Shown in pieces: positions 32,650 through 40,990 of a stretch of 64,000 bases of DNA; the stretch's first letter is position 1; every line of letters starts with the position of its first letter. The stretch lies in the NCBI GenBank assembly GCA_963709665.1, contig CAVPWU010000002.1:496001-560000 (forward strand), written 5' to 3'. This stretch comes from DASZIT01 sp963709665. GTDB taxonomy: Bacteria > Actinomycetota > Acidimicrobiia > Acidimicrobiales > RAAP-2. The notes beneath the pieces were generated by a model, which was given only the letters and a program-made list of their open reading frames with translations, searched no databases and was not told the origin of the DNA. The position numbers and the translations under genes were made by a program.

Positions 32650-33423
32650 GTGGTCTTCCTCGGCCACGGCAATCCGATGTTCGCCATCCGGCCCAACGCC
32701 TACACCGGGGCGTGGTCGGAGCTGGGCCGGTCCCTGCCTCCCTACCGGGCCGTCCTGGCCGTCTCCGCCCACTGGTACGTGGGGGAGACGGCGGTCACCG
32801 CCATGGAGCGGCCCCGGACCATCCACGACTTCGGCGGGTTCCCCGACGAGCTGTTCCAGGTGTCCTATCCGGCCCCCGGCGACCCGGTCCTGGCCGAACG
32901 GGTCGCCGGGCTGGTCGGCGACTCCGGCCTGGTCGACGGTCCGGTCCGGGCCGACACCGCCTGGGGGCTCGACCACGGGACCTGGTCGGTGCTCCGCTAC
33001 CTGGCTCCCGACGCCGACCGCCCGGTGGTGCAGCTGAGCATCGACGCCCGCCGGGCGGCTCCCGTCCACCGGGACCTGGGGCGGGCGCTGGCGCCCCTCC
33101 GGGAGGAGGGCGTGCTCATCCTGGCCAGCGGCAACGTCGTCCACAACCTGGGTGCCGCCCGGTTCGGGGACGGCGTCCCCGCCCTCGACTGGGCGGAACG
33201 GTTCGAGGCCCTGGTCAGCCGCCATCTCCGGGACGGGGGGTGGGATGACCTGGTGGACCCCGGGCGCCTGGGGCCCGACGCCGGCCGCTCCATCCCCACG
33301 CCCGAGCACTACCTGCCCCTCCTGTACGCCCTGGGGGCGGCCGACCCCGACGATCCGGTCGCCGTCGTCACCGAGGGCATCGACGCCTCGTCGATCTCCA
33401 TGCTCTCCGCCCGGTTCGGCTGA
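32650..33423 (+). CDS. DODA-type extradiol dioxygenase (LigB/YgiD family)
   Basis: 257-residue class III extradiol ring-cleavage dioxygenase of the YgiD/4,5-DOPA-dioxygenase group. Metal-binding and catalytic motifs: FLGHGNPMFA (His6), VSAHWYV (His ~39), the DHGTWSVLRYLAP segment (~115-127) and ASGNVVHNLGA (His ~169). It opens catechol-type rings using a mononuclear non-haem metal. GTG 32650 is the first start codon in a frame that is open back to the yceI stop, so a slightly earlier non-standard start cannot be excluded; no ribosome site is convincing. Natural substrate unknown. Confidence 0.87.
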   Translation: MVFLGHGNPMFAIRPNAYTGAWSELGRSLPPYRAVLAVSAHWYVGETAVTAMERPRTIHDFGGFPDELFQVSYPAPGDPVLAERVAGLVGDSGLVDGPVRADTAWGLDHGTWSVLRYLAPDADRPVVQLSIDARRAAPVHRDLGRALAPLREEGVLILASGNVVHNLGAARFGDGVPALDWAERFEALVSRHLRDGGWDDLVDPGRLGPDAGRSIPTPEHYLPLLYALGAADPDDPVAVVTEGIDASSISMLSARFG

Positions 33424-33487
33424 GCCGTCCGCTCGCTCCGCCACCGGCGGGGTGGCTGCGCCGGACGGCGGCCCGGAGTCTCGGCGG

Positions 33488-33499
33488 TACAATCAGGGG
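33488..33499 (+). promoter_or_regulatory. pdxS -10 element, leaderless
   Basis: TACAAT (33488-33493) lies 6 bases before ATG 33500, so transcription probably begins at or one base from the start codon. No recognisable -35 hexamer. Confidence 0.55.
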
Positions 33500-34411
33500 A
33501 TGGCTGACGCACCGACCGGATCCGGGCTGCACGACCGTCCCACCGGGACGTTCACCGTCAAGCGGGGGCTGGCCGACATGCTGCGTGGCGGGGTGATCAT
33601 GGACGTGGTCGACGCCGAGCAGGCCAAGGTGGCGGAGGACGCCGGGGCGGTGGCGGTCATGGCCCTCGAGCGGGTCCCGTCCGACATCCGCCGGGACGGC
33701 GGTGTGGCCCGGATGAGCGATCCGGCCATGATCGAGGGGATCCAGGCCGCCGTCACCGTGCCGGTGATGGCCAAGGCCCGGATCGGGCACTTCGCCGAGG
33801 CCCAGGTCCTGGCCGCCCTGGGCGTCGACTACATCGACGAGAGCGAGGTGCTGACGCCCGCCGACGAGGCCCACCACATCGACAAGTGGGGCTACACCGT
33901 CCCCTTCGTCTGCGGGGCCACCAACCTCGGCGAGGCCCTCCGGCGGATCTCCGAGGGTGCGGCGCTCATCCGCTCCAAGGGGGAGGCCGGTACCGGCAAC
34001 ATCGTGGAGGCGGTCCGCCATCTCCGCTCCATCCTGGGCGACGTCCGGCGGATCACCCAGGCCGACCCCGCCGAGCAGTACGCCTGGGCCAAGCAGCTGG
34101 CCGCCCCCATCGAGCTGGTCCGGGAGATCGCCGGGTCGGGGCGCCTGCCGGTCCCGCTGTTCTGCGCCGGCGGCATCGCCACCCCGGCCGACGCATCGCT
34201 GGTGATGCAGCTGGGGGCCGAGTCGGTCTTCGTGGGGTCGGGCATCTTCAAGAGCGGCGACCCCTCGGCCCGGGCCCGGGCCATCGTCGAGGCCACCGCC
34301 CACTTCGACGACGCCGACCTGGTGGCCAAGGTCTCCACCGGCCTGGGGGATGCCATGCCCGGCCAGGAGATCGGCACCCTCGAGGTGCACCTGGCCGATC
34401 GTGGCTGGTGA
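33500..34411 (+). CDS. pdxS: Pyridoxal 5'-phosphate synthase, PdxS subunit
   Basis: 303-residue TIM-barrel subunit that makes pyridoxal 5'-phosphate from ribose 5-phosphate, glyceraldehyde 3-phosphate and ammonia, as a dodecamer with PdxT. Conserved parts are intact: KRGLADMLRGGVIMDVV, MALERVPSDIRRDGGVARM with the substrate Lys/Asp region, VMAKARIGHFAEAQ (imine-forming Lys) and the phosphate-binding GEAGTGN. Full length. pdxT begins 30 bases downstream, so both are made together. A -10 hexamer 6 bases upstream predicts a leaderless message. In mycobacteria pdxS/pdxT occupy the corresponding place between pimA and ruvC. Confidence 0.97.
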   Translation: MADAPTGSGLHDRPTGTFTVKRGLADMLRGGVIMDVVDAEQAKVAEDAGAVAVMALERVPSDIRRDGGVARMSDPAMIEGIQAAVTVPVMAKARIGHFAEAQVLAALGVDYIDESEVLTPADEAHHIDKWGYTVPFVCGATNLGEALRRISEGAALIRSKGEAGTGNIVEAVRHLRSILGDVRRITQADPAEQYAWAKQLAAPIELVREIAGSGRLPVPLFCAGGIATPADASLVMQLGAESVFVGSGIFKSGDPSARARAIVEATAHFDDADLVAKVSTGLGDAMPGQEIGTLEVHLADRGW

Positions 34412-34441
34412 GCGGGGGGCCGCGCCGGGCCGGGGGGCGGC

Positions 34442-35047
34442 ATGACCATCGGGGTGCTGGCCCTCCAGGGTGATGTGCGCGAGCACGTCGCCGCCTTGGC
34501 CGACCTGGGGGAGCTGGCCCGGCCGGTCCGCCGGCCGGCCGATCTCCACGACCTGGCCGGCCTGATCATCCCCGGCGGTGAGTCGACCACCCTGTCCCTG
34601 CTGCTCGAGTCGTCCGGCCTGTTCGACCCGCTGGCCGGGGCGCTGGCCGACGGCCTCCCGGTGTTCGGGACCTGTGCCGGCCTGATCCTGTTGGCGGCGG
34701 AGGTCCTCGACGGCCGGCCCGACCAGCGGCGGTTCGGCGTCATCGACGTCACCGTCCGGCGCAACGGGTACGGTCGGCAGGTCGCCTCCTTCGAGTGTGA
34801 GCTCTCGGTGGCCGGCGTCGACGACGCCCCGGTCCATGCGGTGTTCATCCGGGCCCCGGTCGTGGAGGCCGCCCGAGCGGGGGTCGAGGTGCTGGCCACC
34901 CTGCCGGCCGCCGGGGACGCCCCGGGGGACGGCACCCCGGTGGTGTGCCGGCAGGGTCCGGTGCTGGTCTCGGCGTTCCACCCCGAGCTCACCGGCGACC
35001 GCCGGCTGCACCGGCTGTTCGTGGACATGACGAAGGAAGAGAGGTAG
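34442..35047 (+). CDS. pdxT: Pyridoxal 5'-phosphate synthase, glutaminase PdxT
   Basis: 201-residue class I glutaminase supplying ammonia to PdxS through a protein tunnel. The catalytic triad is visible: Cys78 (FGTCAGLIL), His180 and Glu182 (SAFHPELTGD). The PdxS-contact and oxyanion region IIPGGESTTLSLLL is typical. ATG 34442 lies 30 bases after pdxS. The stop is followed after 5 bases by yebC, which uses GAAGAGAGG at the pdxT end as its ribosome site, so translation may be linked. Confidence 0.96.
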   Translation: MTIGVLALQGDVREHVAALADLGELARPVRRPADLHDLAGLIIPGGESTTLSLLLESSGLFDPLAGALADGLPVFGTCAGLILLAAEVLDGRPDQRRFGVIDVTVRRNGYGRQVASFECELSVAGVDDAPVHAVFIRAPVVEAARAGVEVLATLPAAGDAPGDGTPVVCRQGPVLVSAFHPELTGDRRLHRLFVDMTKEER

Positions 35048-35052
35048 CCGAG

Positions 35053-35802
35053 ATGTCGGGACACTCCAAGTGGGCGACCACCAAGTACCGCAAGGGCGCG
35101 CAGGACTCGGCCCGCGCCAAGGTGTTCGCCAAGATCATCCGCCAGGTCGAGGTGGCCGCCCGCGAGGGTGGCAGCGACATGACGGCCAACGCCAGCCTGC
35201 GGACCATGTACACCAAGGCCCGCGACGCCTCGGTGCCCATCGACACCATCGAGCGGGCCATCAAGCGGGGGTCCGGCGAGCTGGAGGGTGTGCGCTACGA
35301 GTCCATCGCCTACGAGGGATACGCCCCGGACGGGGTGGCGGTCATCGTCGACTGCCTGTCGGACAACCGGAACCGTACCGGGGCGGAGATCCGCAACATC
35401 TTCTCCAAGAACGGCGGCTCGATGGCGGAGCCGGGCGCCGTCAGCTGGCAGTTCGAGCGCAAGGGGGTGGTGGCGGTGCCCCGCACCTACGACGAGGACA
35501 AGGTGATGGAGGTGGCCATGGAGGCGGGGGCCGAGGACCTGGCCGACGAGGGCGAGCGGTGGCTGGTGACCACCTCGCCGCACGACCTGATGGCCGTGCG
35601 GTCGGGGCTCGAGGAGGCCGGCCTCGAGCCCGGTTCCTCGGAGCTGACCATGGTGCCCACCACCACCGTCGAGGTGACCGAGGAGTCGGAGGCCAAGCGG
35701 GTGCTCCGGCTCATCGAGGCCCTCGACGACCACGACGACGTCCAGAACGTCTACGCCAACTTCGACATCCCCGACTCGGTGATGGCGGCCTACGAGGGGT
35801 AG
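35053..35802 (+). CDS. yebC: YebC/PmpR-family DNA-binding / translation factor
   Basis: 249-residue protein of the TACO1/YebC family. The N-terminal MSGHSKWATTKYRKGAQDSARAK segment is characteristic (MAGHSKW-type), followed by KIIRQVEVAAREGG and the central GYAPDGVAVIVDCLSDNRNRT. Members act either as transcriptional regulators or as ribosome-associated factors relieving stalling at proline stretches; which applies is not decidable here. In many bacteria, as here, the gene precedes ruvC. Its ribosome site overlaps the end of pdxT. Full length, no unusual features. Confidence 0.96.
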   Translation: MSGHSKWATTKYRKGAQDSARAKVFAKIIRQVEVAAREGGSDMTANASLRTMYTKARDASVPIDTIERAIKRGSGELEGVRYESIAYEGYAPDGVAVIVDCLSDNRNRTGAEIRNIFSKNGGSMAEPGAVSWQFERKGVVAVPRTYDEDKVMEVAMEAGAEDLADEGERWLVTTSPHDLMAVRSGLEEAGLEPGSSELTMVPTTTVEVTEESEAKRVLRLIEALDDHDDVQNVYANFDIPDSVMAAYEG

Positions 35803-35865
35803 GGCCGGCAGCGGGTGGCCCCACGCCCGGGCCCGGCCATCCACGTCCCCGGCGCGCTGCCGGGG

Positions 35866-35878
35866 TACAGTCGAACGC
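35866..35878 (+). promoter_or_regulatory. ruvC -10 element, leaderless
   Basis: TACAGT (35866-35871) lies 7 bases before ATG 35879, and no ribosome site is present, fitting leaderless transcription of ruvCAB. Confidence 0.5.
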
Positions 35879-36388
35879 ATGTTCGTCCTCGGCATCGACC
35901 CGGGCCTGTCGCGGTGCGGGTACGGCGTCGTCACCCGACGCCGGGCGACGCTGTCGGCGGTGGCCGGCGGCGTGGTCTCCACCCCGCCCGACATGCCCCT
36001 CCACCGGCGCCTGCGGGTGCTGAGCGACGAGCTCCGGGCCCTGGTGGCGGAGTACCGGCCGGCCGCCGTGGTGGTGGAGCGGGTGTTCTTCCAGGTCAAT
36101 GCCCGCACCGCCATGGCCACCGGTCAGGCCGCCGGGGTGGCCTTGGTGGCGGCGGCCGAAGCGGAGTGCGAGGTGGCCCAGTACACCTCCAACGAGGTCA
36201 AGCAGGCGCTGGTTGGCTACGGGGCGGCCACCAAGGACCAGGTCCAACGGATGGTGGCTTCGGTGCTGGGACTGGCCGAGCCCCCCCGCCCCCCCGACGT
36301 GGCCGACGCCCTGGCCCTGGCCACCTGCCACCTGACCATGCTCCCGCTGCGCCGGGCGGTGGCGGCGGCCGTCGAGGGGGCGTCGTGA
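35879..36388 (+). CDS. ruvC: Holliday-junction resolvase RuvC
   Basis: 169-residue endonuclease that nicks Holliday junctions symmetrically. Catalytic acids: Asp7 (GIDPGLSRCGYG), Glu67 (VVVERVFF) and the Asp pair in RPPDVADALALAT near residue 140. Full length for actinobacteria. GTGA overlap with ruvA. The absence of a ribosome site and a -10 element 7 bases upstream indicate a leaderless message starting the ruvCAB unit. Confidence 0.96.
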   Translation: MFVLGIDPGLSRCGYGVVTRRRATLSAVAGGVVSTPPDMPLHRRLRVLSDELRALVAEYRPAAVVVERVFFQVNARTAMATGQAAGVALVAAAEAECEVAQYTSNEVKQALVGYGAATKDQVQRMVASVLGLAEPPRPPDVADALALATCHLTMLPLRRAVAAAVEGAS

Positions 36389-36981
36389 TCGGGTCGCTCC
36401 GGGGGGTGCTGATCGACCGCCCGTCGCTGGGGGAGGTGCTGGTCGACGTGGGCGGGGTCGGCTACCGGGTCTCGGTCCCCTCCTCCACGCTGGCCGCCCT
36501 CGGGGCCACCGGGTCGGAGGTGTTCCTCCACGTGCACACCCACGTGCGCGAGGACGCCATCGTCCTCTACGGCTTCGCCCACGCCGACGAGCGCCGCTGC
36601 TTCGAGGCGCTCCTGGGTGCCCACGGCATCGGGCCGGCCCTGGCGGTGGCCATCCTCTCGGCGCTGTCGCCGGCCTCGCTGTCCACCGCCGTGCTGGAGG
36701 ACGACGTCGACACGCTCTGCCTGGTGCCCGGGGTGGGGAAGAAGACCGCCGCCCGGCTACTGCTGGAATTGAAGGCCCGCCTCGACCTTCCGACGCTGGG
36801 CGGCGACGCCGCCACCGTGCCGGTGGGGGACCGGTCGGCACGGGGTGAGGTGCGGGAGGCCCTGGTGGAGTTGGGCTACGGCCCCGACGAGATCCGGGCC
36901 GCCCTCGACGTCGTGCCCGACGACGGTTCGGTGGAGTCGATGGTCCGCTCGGCGTTGCGCGAGCTGGCCAGGTCCCGATGA
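36385..36981 (+). CDS. ruvA: Holliday-junction branch-migration protein RuvA
   Basis: 198-residue junction-binding subunit, acting as a tetramer with the RuvB motor. The N-terminal OB-fold begins MIGSLRGVLIDRPSLGEVLVDVGGVGYRV; two helix-hairpin-helix regions follow (LLGAHGIGPALAVAIL and LVPGVGKKTAARLLLELK); the C-terminal RuvB-binding domain ends EIRAALDVV...LREL. GTG 36385 overlaps ruvC and the stop overlaps the ruvB start (ATGA), so the three subunits are translationally coupled. Confidence 0.96.
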   Translation: MIGSLRGVLIDRPSLGEVLVDVGGVGYRVSVPSSTLAALGATGSEVFLHVHTHVREDAIVLYGFAHADERRCFEALLGAHGIGPALAVAILSALSPASLSTAVLEDDVDTLCLVPGVGKKTAARLLLELKARLDLPTLGGDAATVPVGDRSARGEVREALVELGYGPDEIRAALDVVPDDGSVESMVRSALRELARSR

Positions 36982-38057
36982 CCCCCGAGGCGCGGCGCGA
37001 GGTGCTGGCCGGGGCGGGGCCGGAGGCCAGGGAGGACCCCGGGGCGCCGGAGGTGCGGACGGTGGACCCGGTGGCCATGCCGGCCGAGGAGCTCGACGAG
37101 GTCGGGCTGCGCCCACGGACCCTGGCCGAGTTCGTCGGCCAGGGTCAGCTGACCGAGCACCTGCAGATCGTCATCGAGGCGGCCCGGAAGCGGCAGCAGC
37201 CGGTCGACCACCTCCTGTTCGCCGGCCCGCCGGGCCTGGGCAAGACGTCGCTGTCGGGCATCGTGGCCGCCGAGATGGGTGTCGGGTTCCGGATCACCGC
37301 CGGCCCGGTCCTGGTGCGGGCCGGCGACCTGGCCGCCCTCCTCACCGACCTGCAGGAGGGCGACGTCCTCTTCATCGACGAGATCCACCGTCTCAACCGG
37401 GCGGTGGAGGAGATCCTCTACCCGGCCATGGAGGACTTCAAGCTCGACATCCTGATCGGCAAGGGGCCCACCGCCCGCAGCATCCGCCTCGACCTCCCCC
37501 GGTTCACGCTGGTGGGGGCCACCACCCGCACCGGGCTGGTGACCGGCCCCCTGCGGGACCGGTTCGGGTTCGTGGGTCGGCTCGACCTCTACGACGTCGA
37601 CGAGCTGGAGGCCATCGTGCTGCGCTCGGCCGGCATCCTGTCCGTGCCCATCGACGCCGAGGGTGCCCGTCGGATCGCCGAGCGTTCGCGGGGCACCCCG
37701 CGGATCGCCAACCGGCTGCTCCGCCGGGTCCGGGACTATGTGGAGGTGCGCGCCGCCGGACGGATCGACGGCACCACGGCGGTCGCCGGCCTCGAGCTGT
37801 TCGGGGTCGACCGGCTGGGCCTCGACAAGGTGGACCGGGCCATCCTCGACGTGCTGTGCCACCGCTTCGCCGGTCGGGCGGTCGGCCTCACCACCCTGGC
37901 CCAGTGCATCGGCGAGGAGCCCGGCACCATCGAGGACGCCTACGAGCCCTACCTGCTCCAGCAGGGGCTGCTGCAGCGCACCGCCCGGGGACGGATGGCG
38001 GCCCCCCGGGCCTGGGCCCACCTGGGGACGACCCCGGTCGACGCCACCTTGCTCTGA
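36978..38057 (+). CDS. ruvB: Holliday-junction helicase motor RuvB
   Basis: 359-residue AAA+ ATPase driving branch migration. Signatures: Walker A GPPGLGKTSL (~residues 76-85), Walker B LFIDEIHRL, sensor 1 GATTRTG with the arginine finger in PLRDRFGF, and the C-terminal winged helix. The first ~35 residues are an extra, charged N-terminal tail (MTPEARREVLAGAGPEA...) compared with the E. coli protein. ATG 36978 overlaps ruvA by four bases. Final gene of the ruvCAB unit. Confidence 0.96.
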   Translation: MTPEARREVLAGAGPEAREDPGAPEVRTVDPVAMPAEELDEVGLRPRTLAEFVGQGQLTEHLQIVIEAARKRQQPVDHLLFAGPPGLGKTSLSGIVAAEMGVGFRITAGPVLVRAGDLAALLTDLQEGDVLFIDEIHRLNRAVEEILYPAMEDFKLDILIGKGPTARSIRLDLPRFTLVGATTRTGLVTGPLRDRFGFVGRLDLYDVDELEAIVLRSAGILSVPIDAEGARRIAERSRGTPRIANRLLRRVRDYVEVRAAGRIDGTTAVAGLELFGVDRLGLDKVDRAILDVLCHRFAGRAVGLTTLAQCIGEEPGTIEDAYEPYLLQQGLLQRTARGRMAAPRAWAHLGTTPVDATLL

Positions 38058-38183
38058 GGCGGCCGCCTCCCACCGATGCCGGGCCACCGACCGGTCTGCG
38101 ACGATGTGCCGGTGCCAGCTTCCCCCCGCCGGGTGGCGCCGTCCGGCCTCCCTGTCGGGGCGGCGCCGGAGTTCGGCGTCACC

Positions 38184-39263
38184 ATGGACGACTACGACTA
38201 CGACCTCCCGGGGTCGGCCATCGCCCAGGAGCCGGCGGAGCCCCGCAGCTCGGCGCGGCTGCTGGTGGCCCCCGAGGTGTCGTCCACCGGCGGCGTGGTC
38301 CACGCCTCCGTCGCCGATCTTCCGGGCCTACTGGGTCCGGGTGACGTCCTGGTGGTCAACGACACCCGGGTCCTGGCCGCCCGGCTGGGCCTGGCCAAGG
38401 AGACCGGCGGGGCCGCCGAGGTGCTGCTGATCGAACCGGCCGACGAGGAGGCCTCGACGTGGGAGGCGCTGGTGCGGCCGGGCCGTCGGCTGCCCCCGGG
38501 AACCCGGCTCTCCGAGCCGGGGGGTGGCCCGGCCGTGGTGGAGGTGGGCCGGTGGCTGGTGGGGGAGGAGGACGGCCGCCGCCTGGTCCGCCTGCTCGAT
38601 CCCACCGTCATCGACCGGGCGGGGGTGATGCCGCTGCCGCCCTACATCCACCGGCCCCTCGGCGACCCGGCGCGGTACCAGACGGTCTACGCCGCCGACC
38701 GGGCCCCGGGCGAGCGGTCGGCGGCCGCCCCCACCGCCGGGCTCCACTTCACGCCCGAGCTGCTGGCGGCGTGCGAGGCGGCCGGGGCCACGGTGGCCCG
38801 GGTCGACCTGGCCATCGGGCTGGACACCTTCCGGCCGGTGACCGCCGCCACCCCGGAGGAGCACATCATCCACTCGGAGCGCTACTCGGTCCCCGCCGCC
38901 ACCCTGGCGGCCTGCCGGGAGGCAGGGCGGGTGGTGGCGGTGGGCACCACCGCGGTGCGGGCGCTGGAGTCGGCGGCCGCCACCGGCCGGCTGTCCGGGC
39001 GCACCGACCTCTACATCCACGGGGCGTTTCGCTTCCGGGTGGTGGACCTGCTGGTCACCAACTTCCACCTGCCCCGGTCGAGCCTGCTGCTGCTGGTCGA
39101 GGCCTTCGCCGGCCCCGGGTGGCGCGAGCTCTATGCCTGCGCCCTCACCGAGGGGTACCGGTTCCTCTCCTTCGGCGACGCCATGGTGGTGGCCCGGGCC
39201 GGGGCCAAGGGGACGCCGGTCGAGGTCGTCCCGGCCGGAGCCGACCCGGAGGGCCCAGGGTGA
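38184..39263 (+). CDS. queA: S-adenosylmethionine:tRNA ribosyltransferase-isomerase
   Basis: 359-residue enzyme adding the cyclopentenediol of epoxyqueuosine to preQ1 in tRNA. Family landmarks: DYDYDLPGSAIAQEPAEPRSSARLL at the N-terminus, VLVVNDTRVLAARL, GVMPLPPYIHRPLGDPARYQTVYA and SAAAPTAGLHFTPELL. I use ATG 38184, where the QueA core begins; the frame is open upstream to ATG 38076, which would add 36 residues without family similarity. The stop overlaps tgt (GTGA). With tgt it indicates queuosine modification of GUN-anticodon tRNAs. Order ruvB-queA-tgt-yajC is widespread in bacteria. Confidence 0.93.
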   Translation: MDDYDYDLPGSAIAQEPAEPRSSARLLVAPEVSSTGGVVHASVADLPGLLGPGDVLVVNDTRVLAARLGLAKETGGAAEVLLIEPADEEASTWEALVRPGRRLPPGTRLSEPGGGPAVVEVGRWLVGEEDGRRLVRLLDPTVIDRAGVMPLPPYIHRPLGDPARYQTVYAADRAPGERSAAAPTAGLHFTPELLAACEAAGATVARVDLAIGLDTFRPVTAATPEEHIIHSERYSVPAATLAACREAGRVVAVGTTAVRALESAAATGRLSGRTDLYIHGAFRFRVVDLLVTNFHLPRSSLLLLVEAFAGPGWRELYACALTEGYRFLSFGDAMVVARAGAKGTPVEVVPAGADPEGPG

Positions 39264-40375
39264 CCGCCACCCGGGTGGAGGTGACGGCCGTCGACGGTGC
39301 CGCCCGTACCGGCACCGTCCACACCGCCCGCGGGAGCTACGCGGTGCCGGCCTTCATGCCGGTGGGGACCCGGGGGGCGGTCAAGGCGCTGGACAGCGCC
39401 GACCTGCAGGCCCTGGGGGCCGAGGTGGTGCTGGCCAACACCTACCACCTGCTCCTCCGCCCGGGGGTGGAGGCGGTGGCCGCCCTCGGCGGGCTCCACC
39501 GGTTCACCGGCTGGGAGGGCCACACGCTGACCGACTCCGGGGGGTTCCAGGTCCACTCGCTCTCCCCCCGGGTCGACGACGACGGGGTCACCTTCGCCTC
39601 CGTCTACGACGGCGACCGGATCCGGATGACGCCGGAGTCGGCGGTGGAGGCCCAGGGGCTGCTGGGGGCGGACATCCAGATGGTCCTGGACGTGTGCGCC
39701 ACCCTCCCGGCCGACACCGGGGTGCTGCGCCTGGCCCTCGAACGGACGGCGGCCTGGGCGGTCCGGGCCAAACGGCACCACGACCGCCTCGAGGCCCGTC
39801 CCGCCCACCAGGCCCTCTTCGGGATCGTCCAGGGGGGATCGGACCCGGTGCTCCGGGCGGAGAGCGCCGAGCGGACGGTGGCGGTCGACTTCGACGGCTA
39901 CGGCATCGGCGGCCTGTCGGTGGGCGAGCCGCGCCCGGTGATGCTCGAGGCGCTGGCCGCCACCGTCCCCCACCTCCCGCCGGACCGGCCCCGCTACCTG
40001 ATGGGAGTGGGGGATCCGGTGGGCATGATGGAGGCCGTCGCCCTGGGGGTGGACCAGTTCGACTGTGTGGCTCCGACCCGGATGGCCCGGCACGGCACCA
40101 TCCTGACCACGGCCGGGAGCCTGAACCTCCGGAACGCCGTGCACGCCCGCGACGACGGGCCCCTCGATCCGGCCTGCGGCTGCTCGACCTGCGCCCGGTG
40201 GTCCCGGGGGTACCTCCGGCACCTGCTGACGGTGGGGGAGACCACCGCCTGGCGGCTGCTGAGCATCCACAACCTGGCCCAGATGATCGGCCTGATGGAC
40301 CGCACCCGCACCGCCATCTCCGACGGCCGGTTCGAGGCGCTCCGAACGGAGATCGCGACGATCTGGGGTCCTTGA
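39260..40375 (+). CDS. tgt: Queuine/preQ1 tRNA-guanine transglycosylase
   Basis: 371-residue TIM-barrel enzyme exchanging guanine-34 for preQ1 in tRNAs with GUN anticodons. Catalytic Asp residues occur in LTDSGGFQVHSLS and FDCVAPTRMAR; GGLSVGEP and the GIVQGG loop bind preQ1. The zinc site is CGCSTCARW plus a following His (SIHNL). GTG 39260 overlaps queA. Full length. Together with queA it shows a working queuosine pathway downstream of preQ1; the preQ1 synthesis genes are not in this window. Confidence 0.95.
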   Translation: MTATRVEVTAVDGAARTGTVHTARGSYAVPAFMPVGTRGAVKALDSADLQALGAEVVLANTYHLLLRPGVEAVAALGGLHRFTGWEGHTLTDSGGFQVHSLSPRVDDDGVTFASVYDGDRIRMTPESAVEAQGLLGADIQMVLDVCATLPADTGVLRLALERTAAWAVRAKRHHDRLEARPAHQALFGIVQGGSDPVLRAESAERTVAVDFDGYGIGGLSVGEPRPVMLEALAATVPHLPPDRPRYLMGVGDPVGMMEAVALGVDQFDCVAPTRMARHGTILTTAGSLNLRNAVHARDDGPLDPACGCSTCARWSRGYLRHLLTVGETTAWRLLSIHNLAQMIGLMDRTRTAISDGRFEALRTEIATIWGP

Positions 40376-40430
40376 GCGGGCGGGGCCGGCGGCCGGTGCC
40401 GACTGGTGCCAAGGTTCCGGCGGGCTGGGC

Positions 40431-40436
40431 TACAGT
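40431..40436 (+). promoter_or_regulatory. Putative -10 of yajC-secDF
   Basis: TACAGT preceded by GGGC, predicted start near 40443, giving a leader of about 30 bases to ATG 40475, or only a few bases to the alternative in-frame GTG 40448. Confidence 0.4.
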
Positions 40437-40474
40437 CTGACCGCTGTGTGCACCCACCCCTCCTCCATGCCCCG

Positions 40475-40984
40475 ATGACTGGCACGCTCGCGGTCCTGAC
40501 CGCCCTCACGCCGACGGTCGCCGCCGCGGCCAAGAAGTCGAGCTCGAGCAGCACGCTGCTGCTGCTGGTGGCGGTGGCGGCCGGGTTCTACTTCCTGATC
40601 CTGCGGCCGCAGCAACAGAAGGCCAAGAAGCAGCGTGCGCAGGTCTCCCAGTGGGAGGTCGGGGACGAGGTCCTCACCAGCGGCGGCCTGATCGGCCACA
40701 TCATCTCCATCGACGACGACCGGGTCACGCTGGAGACCAGCGTCGGCGCCTCCTTCGTGGTCCACCGCCAGTACATCGTCCGGAAGCTGAGCGTCGACGT
40801 GGCGGAGCCCGAGGACGACGAGGAGCCCGGCGATGAGGAGTACGAGGCCGACGACGAGTACGACGGCGACGAGGAGCCCGAGGACGGGGACGGGACAGAG
40901 GACGACGACCCGGACGACGACCCGGACGACGAGGAGCCCGAGGACGCCGTCGACGACGACTCCGGACCCTCGAAGGCGAAGTAG
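40475..40984 (+). CDS. yajC: Preprotein translocase subunit YajC with acidic tail
   Basis: 169-residue small membrane subunit associated with SecDF. A single helix (~residues 27-42, STLLLLVAVAAGFYFLIL) is followed by the family motif RPQQQKAKKQ and a short cytoplasmic domain (WEVGDEVLTSGGLIGHI). The last ~60 residues are almost entirely Asp and Glu, an unusual extension compared with the ~110-residue E. coli protein. ATG 40475 is used; GTG 40448 would add nine residues. secD follows after 6 bases. Confidence 0.93.
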   Translation: MTGTLAVLTALTPTVAAAAKKSSSSSTLLLLVAVAAGFYFLILRPQQQKAKKQRAQVSQWEVGDEVLTSGGLIGHIISIDDDRVTLETSVGASFVVHRQYIVRKLSVDVAEPEDDEEPGDEEYEADDEYDGDEEPEDGDGTEDDDPDDDPDDEEPEDAVDDDSGPSKAK

Positions 40985-40990
40985 CCGGCC

